This document shows, piece by piece, positions 17,535 through 25,852 of a stretch of DNA of 64,000 bases (its first letter is position 1; each line of letters starts with the position of its first letter). The notes below the pieces were generated by a model. That model did not search any database, had not been told where the DNA came from, and saw nothing but the letters and a program-made list of their open reading frames with translations. Location of the stretch: assembly GCA_035548495.1 (NCBI GenBank), contig DASZSV010000043.1, positions 1 through 64,000 of the forward strand. Reading direction: 5' to 3'. The position numbers and the translations under genes were made by a program. Source of the DNA: CAILZL01 sp035548495 (GTDB lineage Bacteria; Pseudomonadota; Gammaproteobacteria; Steroidobacterales; Steroidobacteraceae).

Positions 17535-18515
17535 ATGGCGGTGGCAACCTGTTTGCCTGGATTGAATCCGGCTGCCTATCAGCCGCATGCCTTGCATGAT
17601 CCACAACGCAACTGGCCCGAAACCAATTGCTATGTGGATTTATGGATCGAAGTGTTGAATGCCATGGGCTTTCAGCCCGAGGCCGCATTGGGATTCACTG
17701 TTACCCAGGATTTTGAAGGCGATCAATTCACCTTCTTCAAGTTTCCGCCGGAAGACATTGCAGCGTTGTTCGATCTCAACGTGCAGGAACTGGCCATTTA
17801 CGATCGTGTTGAATCCCACACGCTGGAACAGGCGCAACGCGGACGTCTGGTGCTGATTGAAGTGGACAGTTTTTATCTTCCGGACACACGTGGTGTTTCG
17901 TATCAGTTGACGCACGGCAAAACCACCATTGCCGTCAATCACATTGACAGCGATGCACGTGTGCTGCATTACTTTCACAACGCCGGCTTCTTTGCGCTGA
18001 GCGATAGTGATTACGACGGCATATTCCGCCAGAACCATCAGCCCGGCAGTGCGTCGGCCGCGCTGTTTCCGTATGTTGAGTTCGTCAAACCCGGCAAGCA
18101 GAAACCGGTGATCACGCGCGAACAGGTGGTTGGTTTGTTGAAGCATCACCTGCGGTCACGGCCGGTCAGCAATCCCCTGCGCGCATATCAGCAGGCGTTT
18201 CCATCGCATGCAGAAATGCTGGCGCAACGGCCGATGGAGTTTTTTCACCTGTACGCTTTCAACACGCTGCGTCAGATCGGCGCCAACTTTGAAATGCTGG
18301 GCAGTCATTTATCCTGGCTGGCAGCGCAGGGTGAAAAAGAACTGGACGCCGGCATCCAGGCCGCCAATGAAATTGCCGCGGGTGCCAAGACCATTCAATT
18401 CCAGTTGGCGCGTGCAGTGACGCGCAAGAAGTTCGATTCATTTGTTGCAGGGCTGGAGCCGCTGGCAGTTGCCTACGATGCGGTATTTGCATCGCTGGCA
18501 AGATATTGCGATTGA
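17535..18515 (+). CDS. DUF1839 family protein, possible BtrH-like carrier-protein aminoacyltransferase
   Basis: 326 residues, recognised as the DUF1839 family that accompanies SerRS-like ligases. The layout resembles the BtrH N-terminal cysteine-peptidase fold: ETNCYVDLWIEVL places a Cys at residue 32 at the head of a helix, LIEVDSFYLPD (109-117) resembles the BtrH strand, and YQLTHGKTTIAVNHID gives His127 and Asp138 as plausible partners. BtrH, in butirosin synthesis, transfers an acyl group from a carrier protein to an aminoglycoside. By analogy this protein could move the processed aminoacyl group to its final acceptor. That function is inference. The start ATG directly follows the ligase stop. 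No signal peptide is seen, so it should act in the cytoplasm. Confidence 0.8.
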   Translation: MAVATCLPGLNPAAYQPHALHDPQRNWPETNCYVDLWIEVLNAMGFQPEAALGFTVTQDFEGDQFTFFKFPPEDIAALFDLNVQELAIYDRVESHTLEQAQRGRLVLIEVDSFYLPDTRGVSYQLTHGKTTIAVNHIDSDARVLHYFHNAGFFALSDSDYDGIFRQNHQPGSASAALFPYVEFVKPGKQKPVITREQVVGLLKHHLRSRPVSNPLRAYQQAFPSHAEMLAQRPMEFFHLYAFNTLRQIGANFEMLGSHLSWLAAQGEKELDAGIQAANEIAAGAKTIQFQLARAVTRKKFDSFVAGLEPLAVAYDAVFASLARYCD

Positions 18516-18562
18516 ATGGTGCAGGCTGGGTGCCTCGCCCAGCTCCGGCAATGAAGAAGCGA

Positions 18563-18642
18563 GTAGGTTGGGTTGAGTCTTCGAAGCCCAACATTTCCAT
18601 GCGACGAAAATCGTTGGGCTTCGAAGACTCAACCCAACCTAC
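18563..18642. repeat. Perfect long inverted repeat, 30-bp arms
   Basis: Arms at 18563-18592 and 18613-18642 are perfect reverse complements around a 20-base loop. The outer part is GTAGGTTGGGTTGAG, the inner part has CTTCGAAG. Repeats with TAGGTTGGGTT outer ends are scattered in many proteobacterial and cyanobacterial genomes (recollection, not searched). It lies in the 172-bp gap between the DUF1839 and GH2 genes and could end transcripts or mark a small mobile palindrome. A smaller GCTGGG/CCCAGC hairpin sits just upstream near 18525-18543. Confidence 0.9.
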
Positions 18643-18687
18643 GATCCGTACGTTTGATAGTGGGCCGACTATTCAAATCACATCAGA

Positions 18688-21147
18688 ATGTCCAACTTCA
18701 TAACAACTAATCCGGCAATTCAACTCGACCAGCACTGGGAGATGACCAGCACTGCTGCAGCGGCGATTGAATCGCCCGCGGCGCTGTCATCAATTCAATA
18801 CTGGATTCCGGCGATGGTGCCCGGCACCGTGGCGCAGGCCATGCAGGCGGCGGGTACATGGCAAATCGAATCACCTCATCCATTGCATGACAGCGATCAC
18901 TGGTATCGCGCGCGCTTTGCGGGTGCTGGCAAACAGATGCTGCGATTCAATGGGCTCGCCACGCTTGCGGAAGTGTGGTTGAACGGTGAGGTGATCCTGC
19001 GTTCCAATAACATGTTCATTGCACATGAAGTGGAAGTTGATTTACGCGGGGACAATGAATTGTGCATCTGTTTTCGTGCGCTGGATGGTTTGCTCAAACA
19101 GCCGCTCAAACGCGCACGTTGGCGTCCCGCAATGATTGTGCCTGCAACACTGCGCGGTGTTCGTACCACATTGCTTGGCAACATGCCGGGCTGGTGTCCT
19201 GAAGTGCATGCCGTTGGTCCCTGGCGTGGTGTTGATCTGATCGCAATGGATCAGTTGCGAGTGGTGAAAGTTGATTTGCGCGCGACGCTGGAGGGAAATG
19301 ATACAGGCCGGTTGCAAATAAGACTGCAGCTCAGTGGAACATCTTCCGCATCTGTGCAACTGGAATGTGCCGGCAGCATTGTGACATTGAAGCCGGAAAG
19401 TGATGAACTAACCGGTTCATTGACGGCTGAACACATCAAACCCTGGTGGCCGCATACGCATGGTGTTCCGCAGTTGTATCCAGTGGCAATAAAGATTGGC
19501 AATCAGAGTATTGATCTTGGCAGAGTTGGTTTTCGGCGCATCGAAGTGGATCACGGCGCAGATGGAAATTCCTTCACACTGAAGATCAATGGTGTGCGAG
19601 TTTTCTGCCGCGGTGCGTGCTGGACCAACGCCGGCATTGCTGGACTGTCAGGCGACCGTGAAGCATACCTGCCGTGGTTGCAGTTGATGAAGGATGCCAA
19701 CATGAACATGGTGCGCATTGGCGGCACCATGTTGTATGAATCCAATGCGTTTTATGCGTTGTGCGATGAGCTGGGCATCATGGTGTGGCAGGACTTCATG
19801 TTTGCCAACTTTGATTATCCGGTTGCAGATGAGAACTTTGCCGCCAGTGTGCGCCAGGAAGTGCAGCAGTTTCTGAATCGAACGCAATCATCGCCCTGTA
19901 TCACGGTATTGTGTGGTGGCAGTGAAGTGTCGCAGCAGGCTGCGATGCTGGGATTCGCAGCGGAGACATGGACCGGGCCGTTGTTTGATGTATTGCTGCC
20001 CGGCGCCTGTTCTGCATTGCGTCCTGATGTCCCCTATGTGAAGAATTCGCCCTATGGCGGTGAACTGCCTTTTATTGCCAACAGCGGCGTCACGCATTAC
20101 TACGGCGTTGGTGCTTACATGCGGCCATTGGAAGACGTGCGCCGTACCGAAGTGAAATTCGCATCGGAGTGTCTGGCGTTTTCCAACGTGCCTGAATCAA
20201 TCACGCTGAATCATTCATTGCCCGTGCCCGCGCTCCATCATCCATTGTGGAAACAACGTGTGCCGCGCGACATGAATGCCTCGTGGGATTTTGAAGATGT
20301 GCGCGAATTTTATCTTGGGTACCTGTTCAAGGTTGATCCCATGATGTTGCGTCGTACAGACCCGGAGCGTTATCTTGAACTGTCCCGCGCAGTGACCGGC
20401 GAAGTGATGGAACAGGTATTTGTGGAATGGCGCCGCAAGCGCTCACCTTGTGCAGGCGGACTTGTATGGACTTATCAGGATCTCATGCCCGGTGCAGGTT
20501 GGGGTGTGGTGGATTCGACCGGTGAGCCCAAGGCAGCATGGTATGCACTGCGTCGTGCATTCCGTCCTGTGCAGGTTGCGATGACCGATGAAGGTGTGAA
20601 TGGCATTGCGATTCATATGATTAACGATGGTGCTCAATTGCAGAATGTCACGCTGTCTTTCATGTGCATGCATGATGCCAGTGTATTGATGAATGCAGAA
20701 CGGTCATTGCAGTTGTTGCCGCATTCTGCGGAAGAAATTTCCGCCAATGAGTTGCTGGGAAGATTCTTCGATGTCAATTATTGCTATCGTTTCGGCCCGC
20801 CCGCGCACGACGTGAATGTTGCAGTACTGAAGAATTCAACAAGTGGTGAAGTGCTGGCAACGGCCTTTCATCTTCCGCAGGGGTACGACCTGCAACCACG
20901 TGATGTTCAACTGCAAGTCTCGGCTGTCAACGAAGATGGCAATTGGTACTTGCATGTCAAATCATCACAGTTCGCCATGTTCGTGCATGTGACTGATGAA
21001 AATTATCGCGCCGAAGACAACTGGTTTCATCTTGCTGCAAACATGGAACGGCGTATTCGCCTGATCCCGCGTTCGGACGGTACTCACAGGCCCGATGGTG
21101 AGGTGAGAGTGGTGAATGGCAATTCAGTGGTCCGGTATCGGGTTTAG
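18688..21147 (+). CDS. Diverged glycoside hydrolase family 2 protein (beta-mannosidase-like)
   Basis: 819 residues without a signal peptide, so probably cytoplasmic. Domain order follows GH2 beta-mannosidases: N-terminal sugar-binding jelly roll (VPGTVAQAMQAAGTW and LRFNGLATLAEVWLNGEVI), an Ig-like middle domain ending RVGFRRIEV, a TIM barrel beginning FTLKINGVRVFCRGACW, then C-terminal beta domains. Acid/base Glu413 is in LCGGSEVSQQ, where mannosidases normally have Asn before the Glu; the candidate nucleophile Glu494 is in KFASECLAF, versus a usual SEFG-type motif. Both catalytic acids are kept but their surroundings have shifted. It follows the carrier cassette after a palindrome. It may cleave or remodel a glycoside linked to the cassette's product; substrate unknown. 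Confidence 0.82.
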   Translation: MSNFITTNPAIQLDQHWEMTSTAAAAIESPAALSSIQYWIPAMVPGTVAQAMQAAGTWQIESPHPLHDSDHWYRARFAGAGKQMLRFNGLATLAEVWLNGEVILRSNNMFIAHEVEVDLRGDNELCICFRALDGLLKQPLKRARWRPAMIVPATLRGVRTTLLGNMPGWCPEVHAVGPWRGVDLIAMDQLRVVKVDLRATLEGNDTGRLQIRLQLSGTSSASVQLECAGSIVTLKPESDELTGSLTAEHIKPWWPHTHGVPQLYPVAIKIGNQSIDLGRVGFRRIEVDHGADGNSFTLKINGVRVFCRGACWTNAGIAGLSGDREAYLPWLQLMKDANMNMVRIGGTMLYESNAFYALCDELGIMVWQDFMFANFDYPVADENFAASVRQEVQQFLNRTQSSPCITVLCGGSEVSQQAAMLGFAAETWTGPLFDVLLPGACSALRPDVPYVKNSPYGGELPFIANSGVTHYYGVGAYMRPLEDVRRTEVKFASECLAFSNVPESITLNHSLPVPALHHPLWKQRVPRDMNASWDFEDVREFYLGYLFKVDPMMLRRTDPERYLELSRAVTGEVMEQVFVEWRRKRSPCAGGLVWTYQDLMPGAGWGVVDSTGEPKAAWYALRRAFRPVQVAMTDEGVNGIAIHMINDGAQLQNVTLSFMCMHDASVLMNAERSLQLLPHSAEEISANELLGRFFDVNYCYRFGPPAHDVNVAVLKNSTSGEVLATAFHLPQGYDLQPRDVQLQVSAVNEDGNWYLHVKSSQFAMFVHVTDENYRAEDNWFHLAANMERRIRLIPRSDGTHRPDGEVRVVNGNSVVRYRV

Positions 21148-21257
21148 GTTGCTCTGTCGCCATGGTGTTGTTTGCATTCTACACACCACAACATGCAACA
21201 TGCGCTACCTGGTTTATGACGTTCATGCAAATGGTCAACAAGACGCGGTGCATGCCA

Positions 21258-22661
21258 TCAATACGCCTTGTCATCCTTGAATATCTTGTACGCGGTCAGA
21301 AACAGAATCTTGAGGTCCATGCGTAATGACCAATGGCGCAGATATTCAAGGTCATAATTGACACGTGCCTCCATCTCTTCGAGTTTTGCAGTTTCTCCAC
21401 GGCATCCGCTGACCTGAGCGAGGCCGGTAATGCCGGGCAATACTTTGTGCCGCACCATGTAGCCCTTGATCAGTTTGCGATATTGTTCGTTGTGTGCAAC
21501 AGCATGAGGACGCGGACCAACCAGACTCATGCGGCCTTGCAGTACGTTGATCAATTGCGGCAGCTCATCAATGGAAGTCTTGCGCAGGAATCCGCCGACT
21601 TTGGTAATGCGGCTGTCATTCTTTGATGCCTGCGTTACCTTTGCGCCGTCTTCCGTTACACGCATGGAACGGAACTTGTAAACCGCAATTTCCTGTCCAT
21701 CCAGTCCATAACGGCGCTGCTTGAATATCACCGGTCCTGGCGAAGTCAGCTTCACCGCAAGCGCGGCAACGATCAGCACCGGCGACAACAGCAGCAATGC
21801 AATGGCGGAGATGGCGATATCCATCAAGCGCTTGATGATGCCGCGATAACCATGAAACGGCGTTTCGCACATGGCAACCACCGGAATGCCGCTGATCTCT
21901 GCGAAGCGCGCTTGAATCAGATCGAACACAAAGATGTCAGGCACATAGTAAATGGATGCCGTGGTGTCGCGCAGGTCATCCAGCAGGTCCAGCACGCGCT
22001 GCACATGCCGCATCGGCAGCGCTACGAAGATAACATCAATGTTGCTGGTCTTTACGTACTCGCTGATATCGGTGAGTTTGCCGATCAATTCACCATTGTC
22101 CGGAATGCCAAGGCGTTCGTAACTGCGGTCGTCAAAAAAACCTTTGACCTGGATGCTCAATGCGGGATTGTTCTTCAGTGCCGCTGACAGTGCGCAACTG
22201 ATATCGCTGTATCCGGCAATGATCGCGGAGCGGTTGTTGGCTGCGCCGATCAACAGGCGGCGGGCAAGGCTCATGGTGATCAGTGTCACCACGATCAATA
22301 TCGATGGCGTTGCCAGCGCCCAGGAAAGAAACAGGCTGAAAGGATGCACAGGGCGCGCGAGTATCAGGCAGCTTGTCAGCAGAATGGCAACGATCAACAG
22401 CCATTGCACCAGCAGCCGCAATACGGCCAGACTGGGTTGCAGGGTGATTTGCGACTGGATGTCGCCGGGAGGACGAATCAGCATCAGGCACAGCACCATG
22501 CTGATATAGAACAGCATGGAAAAGTTTTCGTGAATGTCCATGCCGCCCGCATAGGCAAATGCAAACAGTGAAGTGACGGAGATCGCGGCAGAGAGCGTGG
22601 TTTGCACCAGCGCGAGCAATGCAATGGACAGGCTGTTCTTGAACAGTATGGGTTGTGGCAT
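21258..22661 (-). CDS. Undecaprenyl-phosphate hexose-1-phosphate transferase (PHPT, WcaJ/WbaP family)
   Basis: Starts exopolysaccharide synthesis by transferring a hexose-1-phosphate (often glucose) to undecaprenyl phosphate. 467 residues, the full-length architecture: four or so N-terminal membrane helices (residues 10-135), a CoA-binding-like Rossmann domain (IIAGYSDISCAL onward, about 145-270), a re-entrant membrane helix (KRLMDIAISAIALLLLSPVL, about 275) and the catalytic domain with GPVIFKQRRYGLDG, VYKFRSMR, KTSIDELPQLINVL and SLVGPRPHAVAHNEQY. It is on the strand opposite to the export genes, sharing no operon with them. With the WecA-type enzyme at the left edge, two different initiating transferase classes lie within 22 kb, pointing to two lipid-linked glycans. 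Confidence 0.93.
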   Translation of the reverse strand: MPQPILFKNSLSIALLALVQTTLSAAISVTSLFAFAYAGGMDIHENFSMLFYISMVLCLMLIRPPGDIQSQITLQPSLAVLRLLVQWLLIVAILLTSCLILARPVHPFSLFLSWALATPSILIVVTLITMSLARRLLIGAANNRSAIIAGYSDISCALSAALKNNPALSIQVKGFFDDRSYERLGIPDNGELIGKLTDISEYVKTSNIDVIFVALPMRHVQRVLDLLDDLRDTTASIYYVPDIFVFDLIQARFAEISGIPVVAMCETPFHGYRGIIKRLMDIAISAIALLLLSPVLIVAALAVKLTSPGPVIFKQRRYGLDGQEIAVYKFRSMRVTEDGAKVTQASKNDSRITKVGGFLRKTSIDELPQLINVLQGRMSLVGPRPHAVAHNEQYRKLIKGYMVRHKVLPGITGLAQVSGCRGETAKLEEMEARVNYDLEYLRHWSLRMDLKILFLTAYKIFKDDKAY

Positions 22662-22774
22662 TGATCTGGCGATGTCAGGAAGATCAGAAAATGAGAGCGG
22701 TCAATTATTCGCGATGCGTTCTGCAATATGCCATAGATTAATGACGAATGTGCCGGTGATTTCGGGTTTGTGCA

Positions 22775-23746
22775 TCAGTTTTGTGAAGTGCTGGAGGCTG
22801 GTGTTTCAGTGCCTGGAAAGGTATCAAGAATGATCCGTCGCAGACATTGTTTCAGCAATTGCTCTTCCGCCGGAGTGAGATTGCGTGTGGCGTGATCTTC
22901 CGCTGCCTTGCCTGCACCCACCAGTTCAATCACCACACGCCGCCCCACATTGGTCAGGGTCAGGCGTGTTTGTGGTGCATACTCGCCGTGCAGACAGACA
23001 AAGTCATGCTCGGCAAGATGTGTTACCAGGTCTTCGGTGATGTGTTTGCCGGTGTAGTCGAGCAGCTTTTCCAGTTCGGCGATGCTGCGGTCACTGGATA
23101 CGCCCAGCAGACTGAGCACAAACCAGCCGTCTTCATTCAGGCCAAAGCGTTCCAGTTCACGGCGCAGATGCAGGAACAGATGATGATGTGCACGACCCAG
23201 CAGATAGATGAGAAAATCCTGACTGAAGCTGCTGTCCGGTTCGTTGGTGACATTGCTGACGGACTGTTCAATGCGCACTGCATGTGCATATCGTCCGCCG
23301 TGAAACAACAGGGGACTGTGATGCGCGTAGTCGAATGCCTGCACATTGCCGACGAAGATGACGTGATCGCCGCCTTCATAGCAGAATTCGGTGCGGCACT
23401 GGAATCGCGCCGCACAGTCGGGCAGCAAAGGCGTGTTGCCCGCGCCGCGGGTAATGGCAATGTTGGCGAATTTGTCCACGCCGCGTTTGGCAAACTGGTT
23501 GGATAACGCATCCTGCGCGGCTGTGAGGATGTGCACGGTGAAGTAACCCGAATCCATGAATGCGGGCAGGCTCAATGAATTTTTTGCCAGGCTCCATAGC
23601 ACCAACGGCGGATCAAGTGAAACCGAATTGAAACTGTTGGCAGTGACGCCAATGTCTTCACCGGTCTTGCTGTGCGTCGTGACAATGGTCACGCCCGTGG
23701 CAAACGACCCGAGTGCAGCACGGAATTCTTTTGGATCAATGGGCAT
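22775..23746 (-). CDS. Flavin reductase-like domain fused to a MarR-type winged helix
   Basis: 323 residues. Residues 1-160 are a flavin reductase (HpaC/DszD-type, FMN-binding split barrel): FRAALGSFATGVTIVTTH at the N-terminus, GVTANSFNSVSLDPPLV, and EGGDHVIFVGNVQAF. Residues 175-300 resemble a MarR DNA-binding domain: LLGRAHHHLFLHLRRELER, WFVLSLLGVSSDRSIAELE, then a wing with RLTLTNVGRRV. Such reductases supply reduced flavin to two-component monooxygenases; the fused domain could bind DNA or merely be structural. It is oriented away from gtrA with 86 bp between. An ACAD-fold partner candidate is encoded at 15409-16584. Partner and ligand are unknown. Confidence 0.83.
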   Translation of the reverse strand: MPIDPKEFRAALGSFATGVTIVTTHSKTGEDIGVTANSFNSVSLDPPLVLWSLAKNSLSLPAFMDSGYFTVHILTAAQDALSNQFAKRGVDKFANIAITRGAGNTPLLPDCAARFQCRTEFCYEGGDHVIFVGNVQAFDYAHHSPLLFHGGRYAHAVRIEQSVSNVTNEPDSSFSQDFLIYLLGRAHHHLFLHLRRELERFGLNEDGWFVLSLLGVSSDRSIAELEKLLDYTGKHITEDLVTHLAEHDFVCLHGEYAPQTRLTLTNVGRRVVIELVGAGKAAEDHATRNLTPAEEQLLKQCLRRIILDTFPGTETPASSTSQN

Positions 23747-23832
23747 TCGCTGTCAACCCCGTTCAGGAAGCGAACATTCGCTATAATGGCCGGAAAATTA
23801 TAGGTGTTTGTTGCGCCATTGTCGCGCAGACC

Positions 23833-24261
23833 ATGATCAAAACGTATTTAAACAAGCTGCTGGCGTCGTCAATATTGCGCTTTGCCGTGACAGGTGTGCT
23901 GAACACCCTGATTGGTCTGGGCACGATTTACGCGCTCAAATGGTTCTGGAGCATAGGCGACACACTGGCAAACATGCTGGGTTATCTGGTGGGCGTGATG
24001 TTCAGCCTGGTGGTCAATTCGCGCTGGACCTTTCAATCCCGTGAATCACTGCTGGTGATTGCACCGCGTTATTTGGCGGTGATTGCCATTGCCTATCTGG
24101 TGAATCTGGCCTGTGTGCAATGGTGCATTCGCGCGCAGGTGAACAGCTATCTGGCGCATGCCATCGGCACGGTTCCTTACGCAGTCATCAACTACGCGGG
24201 ATCGCGGTGGTGGGTGTTTCGTCGTACCATCACCATCGCGGCCAAACCATCTGAGTACTAA
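23833..24261 (+). CDS. GtrA-like membrane protein
   Basis: 142-residue GtrA family protein with four predicted membrane helices; members are proposed to flip undecaprenyl-phosphate-linked single sugars made by a GtrB-type transferase. Start ATG 23833 gives IKTYLNKLLASSILRFAVTG, the family's charged N-terminus leading into helix 1; the longer frame from 23713 is not family-like. NTLIGLGTIYALKW and NSRWTFQS are further signatures. It pairs with the GT2 gene 13 bases downstream, the classic gtrA-gtrB arrangement for glycosylation of O-antigen or other surface glycans. No third (serotype-specific) membrane transferase follows. Confidence 0.88.
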   Translation: MIKTYLNKLLASSILRFAVTGVLNTLIGLGTIYALKWFWSIGDTLANMLGYLVGVMFSLVVNSRWTFQSRESLLVIAPRYLAVIAIAYLVNLACVQWCIRAQVNSYLAHAIGTVPYAVINYAGSRWWVFRRTITIAAKPSEY

Positions 24262-24274
24262 CTGAACGATAAAC

Positions 24275-25237
24275 ATGATGAGCAGCGCTGACATGCAATC
24301 CATTCCCGTGTTGACAGTGGTGATTCCGTGCTACAACGAAAACGAAGTACTGCCGGAAACCAACAAGCGCATGGCAGCGCTGCTCGATCAATTGACCGCA
24401 TCAGGAAAAATTGCCGCCACATCGCAGGTCATGTATGTGGATGACGGCAGCAAGGATGGCACCTGGGAGATGATCAAGTCATTCCATGCCGTGTCAGCAC
24501 GAGTCGCTGGACTCAAGCTCTCTGCCAATCGCGGACATCAAACGGCATTGATGGCAGGCTTGTTTGCAGCAGCGGGCGATGTGGTGATCAGTGTGGACGC
24601 GGACTTGCAGGATGATCTTGCCGCGATCGAGCAGATGCTGGACGCACATCGCAATGGCAGCGAAATCGTGTTCGGTGTGCGCAAGCAACGCACGGCCGAT
24701 ACCATGTTCAAACGCAACAGCGCGCAAACCTACTATCGCTTGCTGAAGTTGCTGGGTGTCAATGTGGTATTCAATCACGCCGATTACCGGTTGCTTGGCA
24801 GACGCGCGCTGGAGGCGCTCAAGCAGTATTCCGAAGTCAATCTGTTCCTGCGCGGCATTGTGCCATTACTTGGCTTCAAATCAACCACGGTATTCTACGA
24901 TCGCGCGGAGCGCTTTGCGGGAGAGAGCAAGTATCCACTGCGCAAGATGCTGGTGCTGGCCTTTGATGGCATCACCTCGTTTACTGCGTTTCCACTGCGA
25001 TTGATCAGCATCATGGGCGTGCTGGTGTCGCTGGCCAGTGCCGTCATGATCGGCTGGGTGTTGTGGGTAAAACTGTTTACGTCCGAAGCACTGCCGGGCT
25101 GGGCATCATCGGTTATCCCGATTTATTTTCTTGGTGGTTTACAATTGCTCAGCATTGGCGTGCTGGGCGAGTACGTTGCAAAAATCTATGCCGAAACCAA
25201 GCGGCGGCCACGCTACTTCATTGAGGAAACCGTGTAG
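24275..25237 (+). CDS. Polyprenyl-phosphate glycosyltransferase, GtrB/ArnC/DPM1-like GT2
   Basis: 320 residues. Transfers a sugar from an NDP-sugar to undecaprenyl phosphate at the inner membrane. The GT-A domain has TVVIPCYNENEVLPET at the start, the metal-binding VSVDADLQDD near residue 108 and VFGVRKQR with NHADYRLLGRRA further on. Two C-terminal membrane helices (about 230-255 and 275-300) match GtrB and ArnC, which anchor as such. It forms a pair with gtrA upstream. It runs convergently into smpB with only 3 bases between the stops. Confidence 0.9.
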   Translation: MMSSADMQSIPVLTVVIPCYNENEVLPETNKRMAALLDQLTASGKIAATSQVMYVDDGSKDGTWEMIKSFHAVSARVAGLKLSANRGHQTALMAGLFAAAGDVVISVDADLQDDLAAIEQMLDAHRNGSEIVFGVRKQRTADTMFKRNSAQTYYRLLKLLGVNVVFNHADYRLLGRRALEALKQYSEVNLFLRGIVPLLGFKSTTVFYDRAERFAGESKYPLRKMLVLAFDGITSFTAFPLRLISIMGVLVSLASAVMIGWVLWVKLFTSEALPGWASSVIPIYFLGGLQLLSIGVLGEYVAKIYAETKRRPRYFIEETV

Positions 25238-25240
25238 CGT

Positions 25241-25711
25241 TCATCCTCTTCGCATCAAGCGCGCCTTGTCACGTTGCCAGTCACGATCTTTTTCGGTGGC
25301 ACGCTTGTCGTGATCCTTCTTGCCCTTGGCAAGACCAATACGCAATTTCACTTTGCCGTTCTTCCAGTACAGTTCCAGAGGCACCAGCGTATATCCCTTG
25401 CGGTCCACTGCGCCCACCAGACCATTCAATTCGGCGCGGTTCAGCAACAGTTTTCGTGTGCGAATGGGATCAGGAATGATGTGCGTTGATGCCGTGGGCA
25501 GCGCGGAAACATGCGCGCCAAACAAAAACGCTTCGCCATCGCGGAGAAAAACATACGCCTCTTTCAGTTGTGCACGGCCAGCCCGCAGGCTTTTTACTTC
25601 CCAGCCTTGCAATGCCAGCCCGGCTTCATAGGTGTCTTCGATGAAGTAGTCATGCCGTGCCTTGCGATTCTCTGCAATCGACGGATTGGCGCTGTCGTGT
25701 TTCTTGTTCAT
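25241..25711 (-). CDS. smpB: SsrA-binding protein
   Basis: Binds tmRNA and brings it to stalled ribosomes for trans-translation. 156 residues, normal length. Signatures: ENRKARHDYFIEDTYEAG at the N-terminus, LQGWEVKSLRAGRAQLKEAY, and the basic C-terminal tail KGKKDHDKRATEKDRDWQRD that inserts in the empty mRNA channel. The frame is open far upstream, but similarity starts at ATG 25711. It is divergent from ratA over 141 bp, a conserved gammaproteobacterial arrangement. The tmRNA gene ssrA is not in the window. Confidence 0.97.
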   Translation of the reverse strand: MNKKHDSANPSIAENRKARHDYFIEDTYEAGLALQGWEVKSLRAGRAQLKEAYVFLRDGEAFLFGAHVSALPTASTHIIPDPIRTRKLLLNRAELNGLVGAVDRKGYTLVPLELYWKNGKVKLRIGLAKGKKDHDKRATEKDRDWQRDKARLMRRG

Positions 25712-25852
25712 CACGCTATTGTACAGTGTTGCCGGCCGTAGTCTGCGGGTACACTGCCATGGGGTTGGCGGGTCAAGTCCGGTTGACCGGAAGGGCTGGC
25801 AAGCCGGCTTGTGGTTATTGTTAATGCATGCAATGGTGAAGTTGAGTGAATC

